A stretch of DNA of 64,000 nucleotides. Source: an uncultured Acetatifactor sp. (GTDB lineage: Bacteria; Bacillota; Clostridia; Lachnospirales; Lachnospiraceae). Under the pieces are notes generated by a model. The model was not told the DNA's origin. It searched no databases and was given only the letters and a program-made list of their open reading frames with translations. The translations under genes were made by a program, and so were the position numbers. The stretch spans positions 36,346 through 100,345 of the forward strand of contig CAJULV010000007.1 in NCBI GenBank assembly GCA_910587555.1, read 5' to 3'. The first letter of the stretch is position 1, and each line of letters opens with the position of its first letter. This document shows positions 7,869 to 17,040 of this stretch, piece by piece.

Positions 7869-9284
7869 TTACAGCATCATAAAATCCACGTTCTCTCCGA
7901 CCCGTTTCCTGATAAGGTCAATGAAAGACCTCTGCATTTCCTTGGTGTTGTAGCTCACTGAGACATCGCAGGACTTCTTCGGCGTGCCGCTCTTGTAATA
8001 GAAACGAACGGCATAGGATATGTAGCTGACGCGGACCTTGCCGCTGCGTACCGTTCCCGATATGGTCTCCGTCTCTATCTTGCCCACTTTATCCCCATCC
8101 ACAACCGTCACCATTCCGTTCCAGTGCAGAACGACCCAGTAGCGGGTTCCAACCACCGCCTGGAACATGGCTTCCTTTGTCTTCTCACGCAACTCCCATT
8201 CCTTTCCGGCAGCTAGGATGTCCTCGGCAAACATCTCCTGTTCCGTGGCGGAAGGGAATATTTTCCCAATGCGTTTGGCAAATTTCTTCAGGATTTTTTC
8301 CGGCTTCGCCTGTCCCTTCTGGCCGTACCAGAACAATGCCCCTATCAGTTCCCCCAAAAGCAGTCCCAAGGGCAGCTGGAACGCAATCAGCCGCTGAGTG
8401 GGCGTTTTCACATAGATGCCGATTGCCGTCAGAATCACCACGCTGCCGATAACCGCTATATACGCCAGCCTGCGGCCCCGCTTCAGGCTGTATTCACACC
8501 ATTCCTCAACCCATTCCCTCTCCCATCCATAGAACTGCTCCATCTTGCTTCCGGAGGGAGCCGGCAGGGCAATCTTCTTCTTTTTCCCTCCCGTGAACAG
8601 AGACACCAGGCGAATCACAAATATCAAAAGGCTGAGTGCCGCTGTCAGCATGCATATCCAGATTTCGGATGTATGCAGGCCGCCTACAACTCCGTCTTCA
8701 ATATAATACCACTTTGCCCCCTCCAGAATCCCGTCCAGGTTCAGGCACATATTTTCTATTACCTTGCCGTAGGAATCGCTGAAATAGGCTTCCATGTATG
8801 CCTCATCTCCCGATAAATCCCAGTAAAGGCCGATTACTTCGCTGTCTTCCACGGCGTCAAGGACACGTTCCACATCCCCTTCCCCCATGGGTTCCAGTGT
8901 GCCCTCCACGACAGCCGGACTCATGTCTTTACCTGCCCGCAGCTCCACCGCCAGCTTCAGATTCCACATCAGGTTCTCCAGCCTTCCGGAGTCCCCGTCC
9001 GGAACCGTCACATATAAGAACGCCTGGCGCGCCTCGTCGTAAGCCACATATCCCATCGTTTTCACACGGTCCGGATCACCCGAGTAATATTCCTCCACAC
9101 AGGACGCAACCGGATATGGCACCTCGTAAGACACGTACTTTCCCTCTGCCTGTTCAAATGCCTCCTCTCCAATCGCCTCAGAACCGGCCCGCATCTTCAG
9201 GAACCCGGATCCTCCCACCAGCCAAAATCCCACCGCGCATGCAAGCGCACACAGCGTAACCGCGATACTCAACAGCTTTTTCAT
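7869..9284 (-). CDS. Multi-pass membrane protein of unknown function, probable paralogue of the protein at 46963-48084
   Basis: 471 aa: an N-terminal signal or membrane segment, an outer domain of about 180 residues, one transmembrane helix (near 205-225), a basic stretch, two further helices (near 270-325) and a C-terminal cytoplasmic domain. The order and local patterns match the shorter plus-strand protein at 46963-48084, so the two appear to share a DUF6709-like architecture. The ATG follows AAAGGAG. Function unknown; it is the last gene before the histidine phosphatase on this strand. Confidence 0.72.
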   Translation of the reverse strand: MKKLLSIAVTLCALACAVGFWLVGGSGFLKMRAGSEAIGEEAFEQAEGKYVSYEVPYPVASCVEEYYSGDPDRVKTMGYVAYDEARQAFLYVTVPDGDSGRLENLMWNLKLAVELRAGKDMSPAVVEGTLEPMGEGDVERVLDAVEDSEVIGLYWDLSGDEAYMEAYFSDSYGKVIENMCLNLDGILEGAKWYYIEDGVVGGLHTSEIWICMLTAALSLLIFVIRLVSLFTGGKKKKIALPAPSGSKMEQFYGWEREWVEEWCEYSLKRGRRLAYIAVIGSVVILTAIGIYVKTPTQRLIAFQLPLGLLLGELIGALFWYGQKGQAKPEKILKKFAKRIGKIFPSATEQEMFAEDILAAGKEWELREKTKEAMFQAVVGTRYWVVLHWNGMVTVVDGDKVGKIETETISGTVRSGKVRVSYISYAVRFYYKSGTPKKSCDVSVSYNTKEMQRSFIDLIRKRVGENVDFMML

Positions 9285-9396
9285 TTTCGTTCTCCTTTAT
9301 GAATTTTATCTGTGAAGCGAGGTGTTTAAAAATTCATTCCTGCCATCTGTCGGAAGAAATTTTCAGACACGCTCCGGGATTATGCCTTTACGGCAC

Positions 9397-9446
9397 AAAA
9401 AAAGAACCGTCCCCAAGGCTCCCAGGTCCTCAAAAACAGTTCTTCC
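9397..9446 (-). terminator. Rho-independent terminator of tRNA-Lys
   Basis: Just beyond the tRNA 3' end, a 17-bp stem begins AAGAACTGTTTTTGAGG, uses many G-U pairs, and is followed by a run of T on the minus strand. Confidence 0.7.
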
Positions 9447-9449
9447 AAG

Positions 9450-9522
9450 TGCGCCGCCAGGGGCTCGAACCCTGGACACCCTGATTAAGAGTCAGGTGCT
9501 CTACCAACTGAGCTAGCGGCGC
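9450..9522 (-). tRNA. tRNA-Lys (CTT)
   Basis: A 73-nt cloverleaf: acceptor GCGCCGC pairs with GCGGCGC, D arm AGCTCAGTTGGTAGAGC, anticodon loop CTCTTAA within CCTGA/TCAGG, and T arm CAGGG-TTCGAGC-CCCTG. The anticodon CTT reads AAG (lysine). The CCA tail is not encoded; the 3' A73 is followed by CTT. It stands alone rather than in a tRNA cluster. Confidence 0.96.
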
Positions 9523-9584
9523 ATTTTATCTCACGCATGTCCTGCGTCTGTTGCTAACTTGTTGTTTCCTTAACAACAAAACAA

Positions 9585-9613
9585 ATTATATTACATTCTT
9601 CTTATAAATGCAA
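9585..9613 (-). promoter_or_regulatory. Promoter of tRNA-Lys
   Basis: Minus strand TTGCAT (9613-9608), 17-nt spacer and consensus TATAAT (9590-9585), about 63 nt before the tRNA. Confidence 0.65.
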
Positions 9614-9860
9614 GTGTTTTTTCAAATATTTTTTAAGATTTTTTTACTTTTGGCAATTTCCTCATTTTTTCACCGGTAAACACCGTTTTAACCGCCAAAA
9701 TCACAAATTGCATTGGTCCCCAGGGCACACAGGATGCCCGCCACAGCACTTTGCGCAAGTTTTTGGCGCATCTAAAACCTGAAAGCACCTTTGAATTCCT
9801 GCCGTCTGCCGCGGCAAACCGCGCTCCCCCATTCGCCGGAAGGCAATTTCCAAACATGCC
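9614..9860. other. Gene-free stretch between the tRNA promoter and the exporter gene
   Basis: An AT-rich part (to about 9660) contains the small hairpin ACCGGTAAACACCGT, followed by GC-rich sequence with short minus-strand frames lacking ribosome sites. I see no credible gene. Confidence 0.5.
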
Positions 9861-10703
9861 CTAACGCCAAAACATACCCATGACAATCCCTGCCCCAACT
9901 CCAATCCCATACAGCAGCAGCATGATTTTCACATTCTCCCGCCTGTTGTGGTTGACACGGAACAAGACCAGAAGGCCAACGCCGGAACCGGCGAGAAGCC
10001 CTGCCATTGCCGCCCCCAGCCCCATGGCGCCCTCCAGGTACAGCCGGGTAATCGCCACGGAGCCGGCACAGTTGGGAATCAGGCCCACCAGCCCTGACAG
10101 TATGGGACCGATTACGGGTTTGTTTAAAATCAGCTTCGCCAGTGCCTCCTCCCCCGCATAATGCAGCAGCAGATTCAGCCCAAACGAAACCAGCAGGATA
10201 AAGAGGAAAATCCGCAGGGTATGGTTCAGGGCCGCCGGGATAATCCCCTTCTCGCAGCGGCACCGCTCCTGGGTGCAGATATCGGAAATGCCCTTCTGCC
10301 TCTCCCCGCCCTTTTTCCGCAGCATAAAGTCAACCGCCAGCCCGGCCGCCACACCGAATGCCGCTTTCGCCAGGACAATGCCCAGCACGGTGCCCACCGG
10401 TACCCGCTCGGATATCAGCACAGGCAGCATCTCGTCGGAAGTGGACAGGAAGATTGCAAGCAGGGTACCCAGGGAAATCACCCGCCCGGCATACAGATTT
10501 GCCGCTGCCGCCGAGAAGCCGCACTGGGGAACCGCCCCCAGAAGGCCGCCCATTACCGGCGCCGCCCTGTCCGCTCCCTTAATCCATTTCTGCATCCCCT
10601 TTCCGGCCCTGTGTTCCAGATATTCCATGGCAAGATAAGTCAAAAATAAAAACGGAATCAGCCTTACGCTGTCCATAAGTGAATCTTCAATCACATGCAG
10701 CAT
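9861..10703 (-). CDS. Putative heavy-metal/arsenic exporter of the ArsP_2 type
   Basis: About 280 aa with eight to ten hydrophobic helices. The halves carry matching signatures: GAVPQCGFSAAAANLYAG in the first and GLIPNCAGSVAITRLYLEG in the second, the internal repeat typical of the putative 10-TM metal-exporter family also labelled arsenic efflux or manganese transporter. A Cys-rich segment (CTQERCRCEKG) in the central cytoplasmic loop may bind metal. The ATG at 10703 lies 7 nt after GAAGG; an upstream ATG at 10727 would place that site inside the coding region. Specificity cannot be decided from sequence. Confidence 0.78.
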   Translation of the reverse strand: MLHVIEDSLMDSVRLIPFLFLTYLAMEYLEHRAGKGMQKWIKGADRAAPVMGGLLGAVPQCGFSAAAANLYAGRVISLGTLLAIFLSTSDEMLPVLISERVPVGTVLGIVLAKAAFGVAAGLAVDFMLRKKGGERQKGISDICTQERCRCEKGIIPAALNHTLRIFLFILLVSFGLNLLLHYAGEEALAKLILNKPVIGPILSGLVGLIPNCAGSVAITRLYLEGAMGLGAAMAGLLAGSGVGLLVLFRVNHNRRENVKIMLLLYGIGVGAGIVMGMFWR

Positions 10704-10762
10704 GACAAAACCTTCCTCCCCGCACATCAGGGTCCCGCGAAGCCCTTATAAGCCTGAACGGG

Positions 10763-11662
10763 TCAGCCAAACAGCTTTATCAGCAGTTCCCGGATCCGTG
10801 AAATCAGCTCCACCACAGTCTGATTTACAAAATTTTCAGGCATGACGATCTCATTTCCTCCCGGAACCATGGTGAGCGATACGCTTTTCACCATGGACAG
10901 CCGCCCTCTGTCCACCGGAAAGCCCAGGCGGGAAATAATACCCAATATTTTCTCGTCCGTTTCTCCCGGCTTCTCTATATGTAGCCGGAGCGTCAGCGGC
11001 ACATCGCTGCCGCCTTCCGGCACTTCGATTCCCGCCGCCATCTGCCCCGTTTCCAGCGAATAAAGGCTTCTGCCCTCCCCCTTTTCCCTGTCCATCACAG
11101 CCAACAGGATAAAATACCGAACCGCGGAAATCTCGTCGCCCGTAAACGGAAGGCCGAAATTGCGGACGCTTTCCAAATCCAGCCCGAACATCTGCTCCAC
11201 CTGTTCCAGGCTCATGTACAGCGATTCCTCCTGCTCCGGCAGCACAAGGCCGAACAACCGGAACTGTTCTGCCAGATGGCTGCGAACGGCATGGTAAATC
11301 AGCGTTTCGTTTATGACATCCATGTCATTTCCCAGATACAACTCCACGAGCGGATTCCCGGCACCCTGGGGATAAAGCAGGACATGAATGGTATCCTCCC
11401 ACACATTTCCTCTGACGGTAAGATGGCACAGAGCGTCTTCCTCAAAGCCTGTCATGCCTGTCAGGACCGTAAACAGGCTGCCGTACTCTCTCCGCAGCGC
11501 TCCACTGTCCAGTTCCACTTCCAGTTCATAGGCATAATGCGCCAAATCCATATTTTCATGCAGATACCGGGCCGCCCTCCAAACCGGATAAAAGCGGATG
11601 CCCAAACAGACCGCAGCCGCTATCAGCAAAAGCAGCACGATACACCGGATGTATTTACCCAT
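10763..11662 (-). CDS. Membrane-anchored hypothetical protein
   Basis: 299 aa with one N-terminal transmembrane helix (about 5-25) and an otherwise soluble, probably extracytoplasmic body ending in an amphipathic segment. No known domain was recognised. It is the last gene of a run with the 116-aa protein and the DUF1576 protein, 39 bp after the former, so a shared transcript is likely. Confidence 0.65.
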   Translation of the reverse strand: MGKYIRCIVLLLLIAAAVCLGIRFYPVWRAARYLHENMDLAHYAYELEVELDSGALRREYGSLFTVLTGMTGFEEDALCHLTVRGNVWEDTIHVLLYPQGAGNPLVELYLGNDMDVINETLIYHAVRSHLAEQFRLFGLVLPEQEESLYMSLEQVEQMFGLDLESVRNFGLPFTGDEISAVRYFILLAVMDREKGEGRSLYSLETGQMAAGIEVPEGGSDVPLTLRLHIEKPGETDEKILGIISRLGFPVDRGRLSMVKSVSLTMVPGGNEIVMPENFVNQTVVELISRIRELLIKLFG

Positions 11663-11701
11663 TCTTACGGTTATCCTTTCCGTAAAGCGAAAATCCGTGC
11701 C

Positions 11702-12052
11702 CTACTCCCGAATCTGTTTATACAGCTTCAGGTCTACAAACCCGTCTTCCATACGGATTTCCGCTCTATCCACCATCATCCCCACCAGGTGCAGCTGGCT
11801 GGTTTCGCCGAAATTTCCGGAACCCGCAAGTTCCCAGTAAATATCTTCTATCCCGTTGTTCCGCTGCTCCTCCAGTGCTTTCAATTCCTTCAGCTTGTCC
11901 GCTTCCTCAGGGCTGTAATTGGCATGGAAGGCGATAATTCCCTGGCCTCCCTGCCTTTTAATGCTGGAATTGATTTGATCAGCCCCCACAGACAGGAAAA
12001 ACATAGTCAGCTCCGCCACGATTTTTGCGGTTTTCCTCTGTTCATCAAACAT
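11702..12052 (-). CDS. Small hypothetical protein translationally coupled to DUF1576 gene
   Basis: 116 aa, soluble, acidic and basic mixed, with a helix-rich centre (SPEEADKLKELKALEEQRNN). Its ATG lies inside the last codons of the DUF1576 gene (8-bp overlap), which implies coupled translation. No family was recognised; a partner role to the DUF1576 membrane protein is inferred only from the overlap. Confidence 0.65.
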   Translation of the reverse strand: MFDEQRKTAKIVAELTMFFLSVGADQINSSIKRQGGQGIIAFHANYSPEEADKLKELKALEEQRNNGIEDIYWELAGSGNFGETSQLHLVGMMVDRAEIRMEDGFVDLKLYKQIRE

Positions 12053-13352
12053 TTTTCTCTTTCTTCCTCTTCCTATTTTTATATTCCGTCATAAGGCTGT
12101 CCATCACGGGTACCATTATGATTGCCACCCAGCCGGTACTGAATCCGTTGTTATAAAGGTTCAGCCCGCCATACATCTGTGAGGTGCATGTGGCAATGGC
12201 CACATGGAGCATCCCCGCAAAAATTCCCGCCGCCACGCCGAAGCGTCCCGCAATCGGCGCCAGCCCCACGGCAAAAATCGCCGCCAACTGCACCCCCGGC
12301 GTTGTAGCCTCAAACTGGTTCAGGAGCGTGGACAGGTATACGCCGGCCAGGATCGGCAGATAGTTTTTCACATGGGCGCCGAATGCGGCAAAACCGAATG
12401 CCGACAGGATCGCCCCCACCACCGGACCTGACAAATCCCCTCCGATCAGATATATGTAGGTCTCGCAGAGGGCGCCCACCATCGCCATATTCATCAGCGT
12501 GCTTCCCACACCTTCCATCAGCACGAAATCCGCCACCGCCCGTCCGGGATGCTTCCAAATCTTCCGTATACCGTTTAATTTTCCCCTGTCCAGGTACATT
12601 CCATACAAAAATGTCAGTAAAAAATAACCGTAAAGCCCCAGCCCGATCCAGAGCGGCCTTCCCTCCCGCCAGATCAGCACCGACTCGCATTCCAGCCCGA
12701 AGGACTTCAGGATGCAGACCATCACAAAGGCAAGGATGCCCGCCGAAAACCCCACATTGAATAAGGTAAATCCCATATGGGTGGACGCCGTATGGGCGGA
12801 AAGCCCCGGCAGCACAAAACCGATGAGGATTCCGGCACCCACCGCGATCAGCAGATTGATTTTCCGGTCAAAGGGCAGCAGGAAAACCAGCTCCGTCACC
12901 AGCGGCGCCAGGCAGGTGCCAAACAACGCCGTATACATATATCTGCCCAGCCGATAACCATGTATCTTCGCATAGACAGATGAACCCAAAAGGATGGGCA
13001 GGATATTCACCGGGTTCTTCCCCCACAGCCCGTAGCCCACATTGATAAAAATCGCCGCCATGGTCAGCCCGGTAAACCTGACCCCTTCCCGGTGCAGCAG
13101 CCATAGCCCCATGGCCATCACAATCGCCGCATTCATAAGGGCCGAACCATATCCCGCCAGCTCAAAGTAGTCCGTAATCAGGGCATCCCTTGAAATAATA
13201 ATCGTCCACAGCCCCCGGAGTACGCCTGCGGGTCCCTGTCCGTCCAGCACCATGCCCGCAATCCCTGCCGCAATCACCATCATTATGGAGAAACCGCAGA
13301 ATACCTTCAGTTCACTGTCTTCCAATCTCTCCCTTACCGTTCTGCCCGCCAT
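12045..13352 (-). CDS. DUF1576-family integral membrane protein
   Basis: A 435-aa, highly hydrophobic protein with around 11-12 helices, belonging by overall pattern to DUF1576. Features include GKNPVNILPI, LPGLSAHTASTHMGFTLFN and QLAAIFAVGLAPIAGRFG, with internal similarity between halves suggestive of a transporter. The ATG at 13352 follows GGAGG by 5 nt; upstream ATG codons (to 13412) lack such a site. Substrate unknown. Confidence 0.78.
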   Translation of the reverse strand: MAGRTVRERLEDSELKVFCGFSIMMVIAAGIAGMVLDGQGPAGVLRGLWTIIISRDALITDYFELAGYGSALMNAAIVMAMGLWLLHREGVRFTGLTMAAIFINVGYGLWGKNPVNILPILLGSSVYAKIHGYRLGRYMYTALFGTCLAPLVTELVFLLPFDRKINLLIAVGAGILIGFVLPGLSAHTASTHMGFTLFNVGFSAGILAFVMVCILKSFGLECESVLIWREGRPLWIGLGLYGYFLLTFLYGMYLDRGKLNGIRKIWKHPGRAVADFVLMEGVGSTLMNMAMVGALCETYIYLIGGDLSGPVVGAILSAFGFAAFGAHVKNYLPILAGVYLSTLLNQFEATTPGVQLAAIFAVGLAPIAGRFGVAAGIFAGMLHVAIATCTSQMYGGLNLYNNGFSTGWVAIIMVPVMDSLMTEYKNRKRKKEKNV

Positions 13353-13479
13353 CCATACCTCCATACCGCATTTCACGCTTCCCGCGCCTGTCGAATTTTT
13401 ACCGCGCATCAAACAGCCGATTCCTTACACACCAGTTTAAAGGATAGGCCCGCGGAATGCAATACCCAGTGTGAGAAAT

Positions 13480-15810
13480 CTAAAACGTCAGCAGGCCGTT
13501 TTCATACAATGTCCTCAATTCAAAGCGGCGGGCTTTCTCCTCAAACTGAATCACCACCCAGCTTTCATCCATTTCCACAATAACGCCTTTTCCGAACTTC
13601 TTATGTTCCACCAACAACCCCGCGCCCAACGGTTCACAGAATTGACGGAACCCCGCCTCGGAAAATATCTTTTTCAGCCCCACATCCCGGTGTACGCGGA
13701 CAATGGGCTTTATCTGCAGCTCCGGTTTCCTCTCCCTGCTTTCCGCCTGGGGCACCGGACCCCTCATAAATTCCTTTATGAATACGGATTTTCGGTTTAC
13801 CGAGAACAGGAACAAACGTTCTTTCGCCCTGGTAACGCCCACGTAAAACAGCCGCCGTTCCTCCTCCCAGGCTTCCAGCGCCTTTTCCTCCCGGCTCTTT
13901 ACGCTCCCGCTTTTCCCGCATGCCGTCCCCGCATCGCCGGCTGCTTTGCATGGGTCATTTCCGCCCATGGCCCTTTCCTTCATCATCTTCTCCCTCATGA
14001 ACATTTCCTTCAAGGACTTTCTGTCCGCAAACCTGCCGTTCCCGGCTGCCGCCTTTGTCCCTGCGGGACTCCCCCCATCGGCTCCCCTGCCCGAAAGTTC
14101 TCCGCCCTCCGGCATCTTCTCCGGAAATATTCCGTCTATCACGTCCATAAGATAAACCGCATCGTACTCCAGTCCTTTGCTGGCATGAATCGTGGAAAGG
14201 ATAAATCTGCAGTCGGGCTGATTGGGTTTGTCTTTTATAATCTGCTGCAGCTCCGCCAGCCGCTCCAACAGCCTCCGGGGCGATTCCTCGTTTTTCGCGA
14301 TTGCCCTCAGCACAAAAAGCCTGCCGTCGCCCATGCCCGCACGCTCCAGGTACTCCCCATACCCCAGTTCCCGCGTAATCCGGTTCAGCGCCGATTCTGC
14401 CTGGTCCTTCAGCATGGCTTTCAACCCCGCCCGGATTGTCCGGCAGTTTTCTTTGGTTTTCTGGGAAAGCTCTCCGTGAAAATACGCGGCCTCCAAAACC
14501 TCCATTTTCTTTTCCCTGCTGATCTCACAGATACGGATTGCATTTTCCTTGCCGATATAAGTCGAAATCTTATAATATATCTGCATAAACAGTTCCGTAT
14601 CCTGCGGGTTCTCCGCAAAGAAAATAATATTCTGAATATCCAGCACCACCCGGTGGGTGAAAAAAGCCAGTTCCGCATTGCGGAGACGATACCGAATCCC
14701 ATGGCGCTCCAGCAGGTCCACCAGCGGCAGCACGCTCTCGTTATCCCGATAAAGCACGGCTGTCTCCTGTCGGCAGTCTTCCGCCACCTTCAGCAGATAG
14801 CGGTACTGCACGCTGCGCCCTTTCACGTCAATCTGCCGGATCTCCGCCCCTGCCGGACGGGCCGCCCGCATGTGCTTCTCATGGCGCAGGACATTTTTCC
14901 GGATAAAACGGTCAGCCGCCTCCACAATATGGGCATTGGAGCGGAAGTTTTCCTCCATCAGCAGCACCCTTGCCCCCGGATGGTCCTGCTCAAAGGACAG
15001 CAGCGCCTCCGGATAAGCTGCCCTGAAGCCGTAGATGCTCTGGTCCTCATCCCCCACCATAAACAGCTGGTCCTGCTTTCCCGCCAGCAGCCGGATGATT
15101 TCGTGCTGAATTTTGGAGGTATCCTGCGCCTCATCCACACAGATATAAGGATATTGGTTCTGAAAATACTCCAGCGTCTCCTGATTTTTACGCAAGATCG
15201 TATATGCGTATACCATTTGATCGTCATAGTCCATCCAGCCGCGGCTGCGCATCTCGTCGCAGTAAGCGCGGTAAATCTCCGAAATATGAAAATCGGCCTC
15301 CTGGTCCAGCCCGCGGATTTCCTCTTCATCAAGCATTCTGTTTTTAATGTAGGTGATCAGTGTGCGGACATTTTTAATATCGCCTGCCGCGGCAAAGCAG
15401 CCCTCCGTCTTCTGGTAAATGGAGGAAAGCATGGCTGCCGTACGCTTCTCGTCCGTTACAAGCGTAAAAGCGCTTTTGCCAATCAGCCGCCCATAGTGCT
15501 GGATCACCCTGGCACAGACGCCGTTAATGGTACGGAACTCCAGCCGTTCGCCCAGCCCGTCCCCAAAAACGGAACGAAAACGGGCTGCCATATCATGCGT
15601 GGCAGCCACCGTGTAAGTCAACGTCAAAATATGTTCCGGCGCAATACCGGCACAGTAAATCATATACCCCAGCCTGGTAACCAGCACCGTCGTCTTCCCG
15701 CTTCCCGGCACCGCCAGCAGAAGGACCGGCCCCTGGACGGACTGAACCGCTTCCGACTGCTGTTGATTCAACTGAATATGAAATTTTCCGCAAAATTCCC
15801 CGTATGTCAT
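13480..15810 (-). CDS. UvrD/PcrA-like SF1A DNA helicase
   Basis: 776 aa. Helicase motifs in order: Q motif LNQQQSEAV, Walker A AVPGSGKTT, TLTYTVAA (Ia), VDEAQDTSKIQ (II), VGDEDQSIYGFRAA (III), EENFRSN (IV), STIHASKGLEYDAVYL (V) and RLFYVGVTRAKERLF (VI). It should translocate 3'-5' on DNA and act in repair or replication restart. Between motifs V and VI is a low-complexity, charged insertion of roughly 75 residues. The C-terminus has a Tudor-like segment (HKKFGKGVIVEMDESWVVIQ) known from PcrA-type helicases. It probably is a second UvrD-like enzyme rather than PcrA itself. A long antisense frame spanning it is a shadow. Confidence 0.88.
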   Translation of the reverse strand: MTYGEFCGKFHIQLNQQQSEAVQSVQGPVLLLAVPGSGKTTVLVTRLGYMIYCAGIAPEHILTLTYTVAATHDMAARFRSVFGDGLGERLEFRTINGVCARVIQHYGRLIGKSAFTLVTDEKRTAAMLSSIYQKTEGCFAAAGDIKNVRTLITYIKNRMLDEEEIRGLDQEADFHISEIYRAYCDEMRSRGWMDYDDQMVYAYTILRKNQETLEYFQNQYPYICVDEAQDTSKIQHEIIRLLAGKQDQLFMVGDEDQSIYGFRAAYPEALLSFEQDHPGARVLLMEENFRSNAHIVEAADRFIRKNVLRHEKHMRAARPAGAEIRQIDVKGRSVQYRYLLKVAEDCRQETAVLYRDNESVLPLVDLLERHGIRYRLRNAELAFFTHRVVLDIQNIIFFAENPQDTELFMQIYYKISTYIGKENAIRICEISREKKMEVLEAAYFHGELSQKTKENCRTIRAGLKAMLKDQAESALNRITRELGYGEYLERAGMGDGRLFVLRAIAKNEESPRRLLERLAELQQIIKDKPNQPDCRFILSTIHASKGLEYDAVYLMDVIDGIFPEKMPEGGELSGRGADGGSPAGTKAAAGNGRFADRKSLKEMFMREKMMKERAMGGNDPCKAAGDAGTACGKSGSVKSREEKALEAWEEERRLFYVGVTRAKERLFLFSVNRKSVFIKEFMRGPVPQAESRERKPELQIKPIVRVHRDVGLKKIFSEAGFRQFCEPLGAGLLVEHKKFGKGVIVEMDESWVVIQFEEKARRFELRTLYENGLLTF

Positions 15811-15983
15811 CTTCTCTGATACCGTATCCTAATCTATGCTTAACCGTATATCGTCAAGCATCGTTTTTTCAAACCCGCAGCACTCCCGGGCAGCGGAGCA
15901 TTGCCCCCGTTTCCCCCATCCCTGGAGGAATACATGCCCCCGCCTTCCGCCGAAAGCAAGCCAGCACCCCCGCCGCAAGCAAA

Positions 15984-16033
15984 GGGTATATGACCCTCGC
16001 GGCATCCGCCTGGCTCATCGCCCGCTGGAATCA
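15984..16033. repeat. Copy A of a dispersed ~50-bp element
   Basis: The segment with GTATATGACCCTCGCGGC and CATCCGCCTGGCTCATCGCC matches, with a few changes, a second copy at 57358-57431 where about 23 extra bases separate the two halves. It sits in the 15811-16247 gap, which otherwise holds no credible gene: short frames there lack ribosome sites. Confidence 0.6.
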
Positions 16034-16247
16034 CACGCTCCGCAATGGAAGCTGCCGTCAAGCTACATTATAACATCCCTTGCCCGTTGCCACAAGTATC
16101 TGTCTGAAAAGAATTCTGCCCGGGCACAGCAAAACGGACCGCATAAAAGAACCCGCAAAAACCTGTATTCAGGGTGGAAAACAGGCGGAATCTGTGGTAT
16201 CCTGTCACTGTGGCACCCAAAATATATCAGTCGAAAAGAGGTATAAA

Positions 16248-16994
16248 ATGCCTGACAAAAAAGCTTTCGAAGCTGCAAAAAGAAAAGTAATCGGAATCGA
16301 CAGGCAGCGCCTGGGCATCGGAACCCTGGCGGAAAAGAGTCTCCATGCCATACTGAAGAACTATTACGAGCCGAATGAAGACCGTCAGGAGATCCCCATA
16401 GAAAATTACGTGGCAGACATTTTTGCCGACGGTGAAATCATAGAAATCCAAACCCGGCAGTTTGACAAGATGCGGGGCAAGCTCGCTGCGTTCCTGCCCC
16501 TGTATCCCGTGACCATCGTCTATCCAATCCCTCATGAAAAATGGCTTATCTGGATTGACGAGGAGAGCGGGAGTTTAAGCAAAAAGCGCAAATCCCCCCG
16601 AAAGGGCAATCCCTACCTGGTTTTTCCGGAATTATATAAGATCAAGGCGTACCTGAAGGACCCCAATCTCCGCCTGCGGCTGGTCCTGCTGGACGTGGAG
16701 GAATATAAACTGCTGAACGGCTGGAGCAAGGACCGGAAAAAGGGCGCCAGCCGCTATGACAGGATTCCTACGGAGCTGGTCCGGGAAATAGAACTGGACT
16801 GCCCGCAGGACTTCCTGCAGTTTGTGCCCTTTGAACTGGAAGGCGCTTTCACCTCCAAAGAATTTGCCGCGGCAGCCCGCATCCCCCTGTCCCTGGCCCA
16901 GACGGTTCTGAATATCCTCTATCATGTAGAAGCCGTGGCAAGGGTGGGCAAAAGGGGACGGCTTTATTTGTATGAGGCGAAGGAATACTGCTGA
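16248..16994 (+). CDS. PD-(D/E)XK nuclease-like protein with C-terminal winged-helix region
   Basis: 248 aa. The N-terminal half contains NYVADIFADGEIIEIQTRQF, a D...ExQ pattern compatible with a PD-(D/E)XK endonuclease core, followed by VTIVYPIPHEKWLIWID. The C-terminal part (FTSKEFAAAARIPLSLAQTVLNI... LYHVEAVARVG) looks like a winged helix. The start at 16248 follows AGAGG; the frame extends further upstream but without a ribosome site and through repeat sequence. It is unlinked to a methylase, so a classic restriction system is unlikely. Function unknown. Confidence 0.7.
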   Translation: MPDKKAFEAAKRKVIGIDRQRLGIGTLAEKSLHAILKNYYEPNEDRQEIPIENYVADIFADGEIIEIQTRQFDKMRGKLAAFLPLYPVTIVYPIPHEKWLIWIDEESGSLSKKRKSPRKGNPYLVFPELYKIKAYLKDPNLRLRLVLLDVEEYKLLNGWSKDRKKGASRYDRIPTELVREIELDCPQDFLQFVPFELEGAFTSKEFAAAARIPLSLAQTVLNILYHVEAVARVGKRGRLYLYEAKEYC

Positions 16995-17040
16995 ATGCCT
17001 TCCTTCGGCGCCTCCCCCTTCCGAATGTGTGCCCGCTTCC

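Noticed and set aside
13471..15819. 782-codon plus-strand frame
   Set aside because: It is an antisense shadow of the UvrD-like helicase, which has all helicase motifs; the plus frame has no ribosome site and no recognisable domain.
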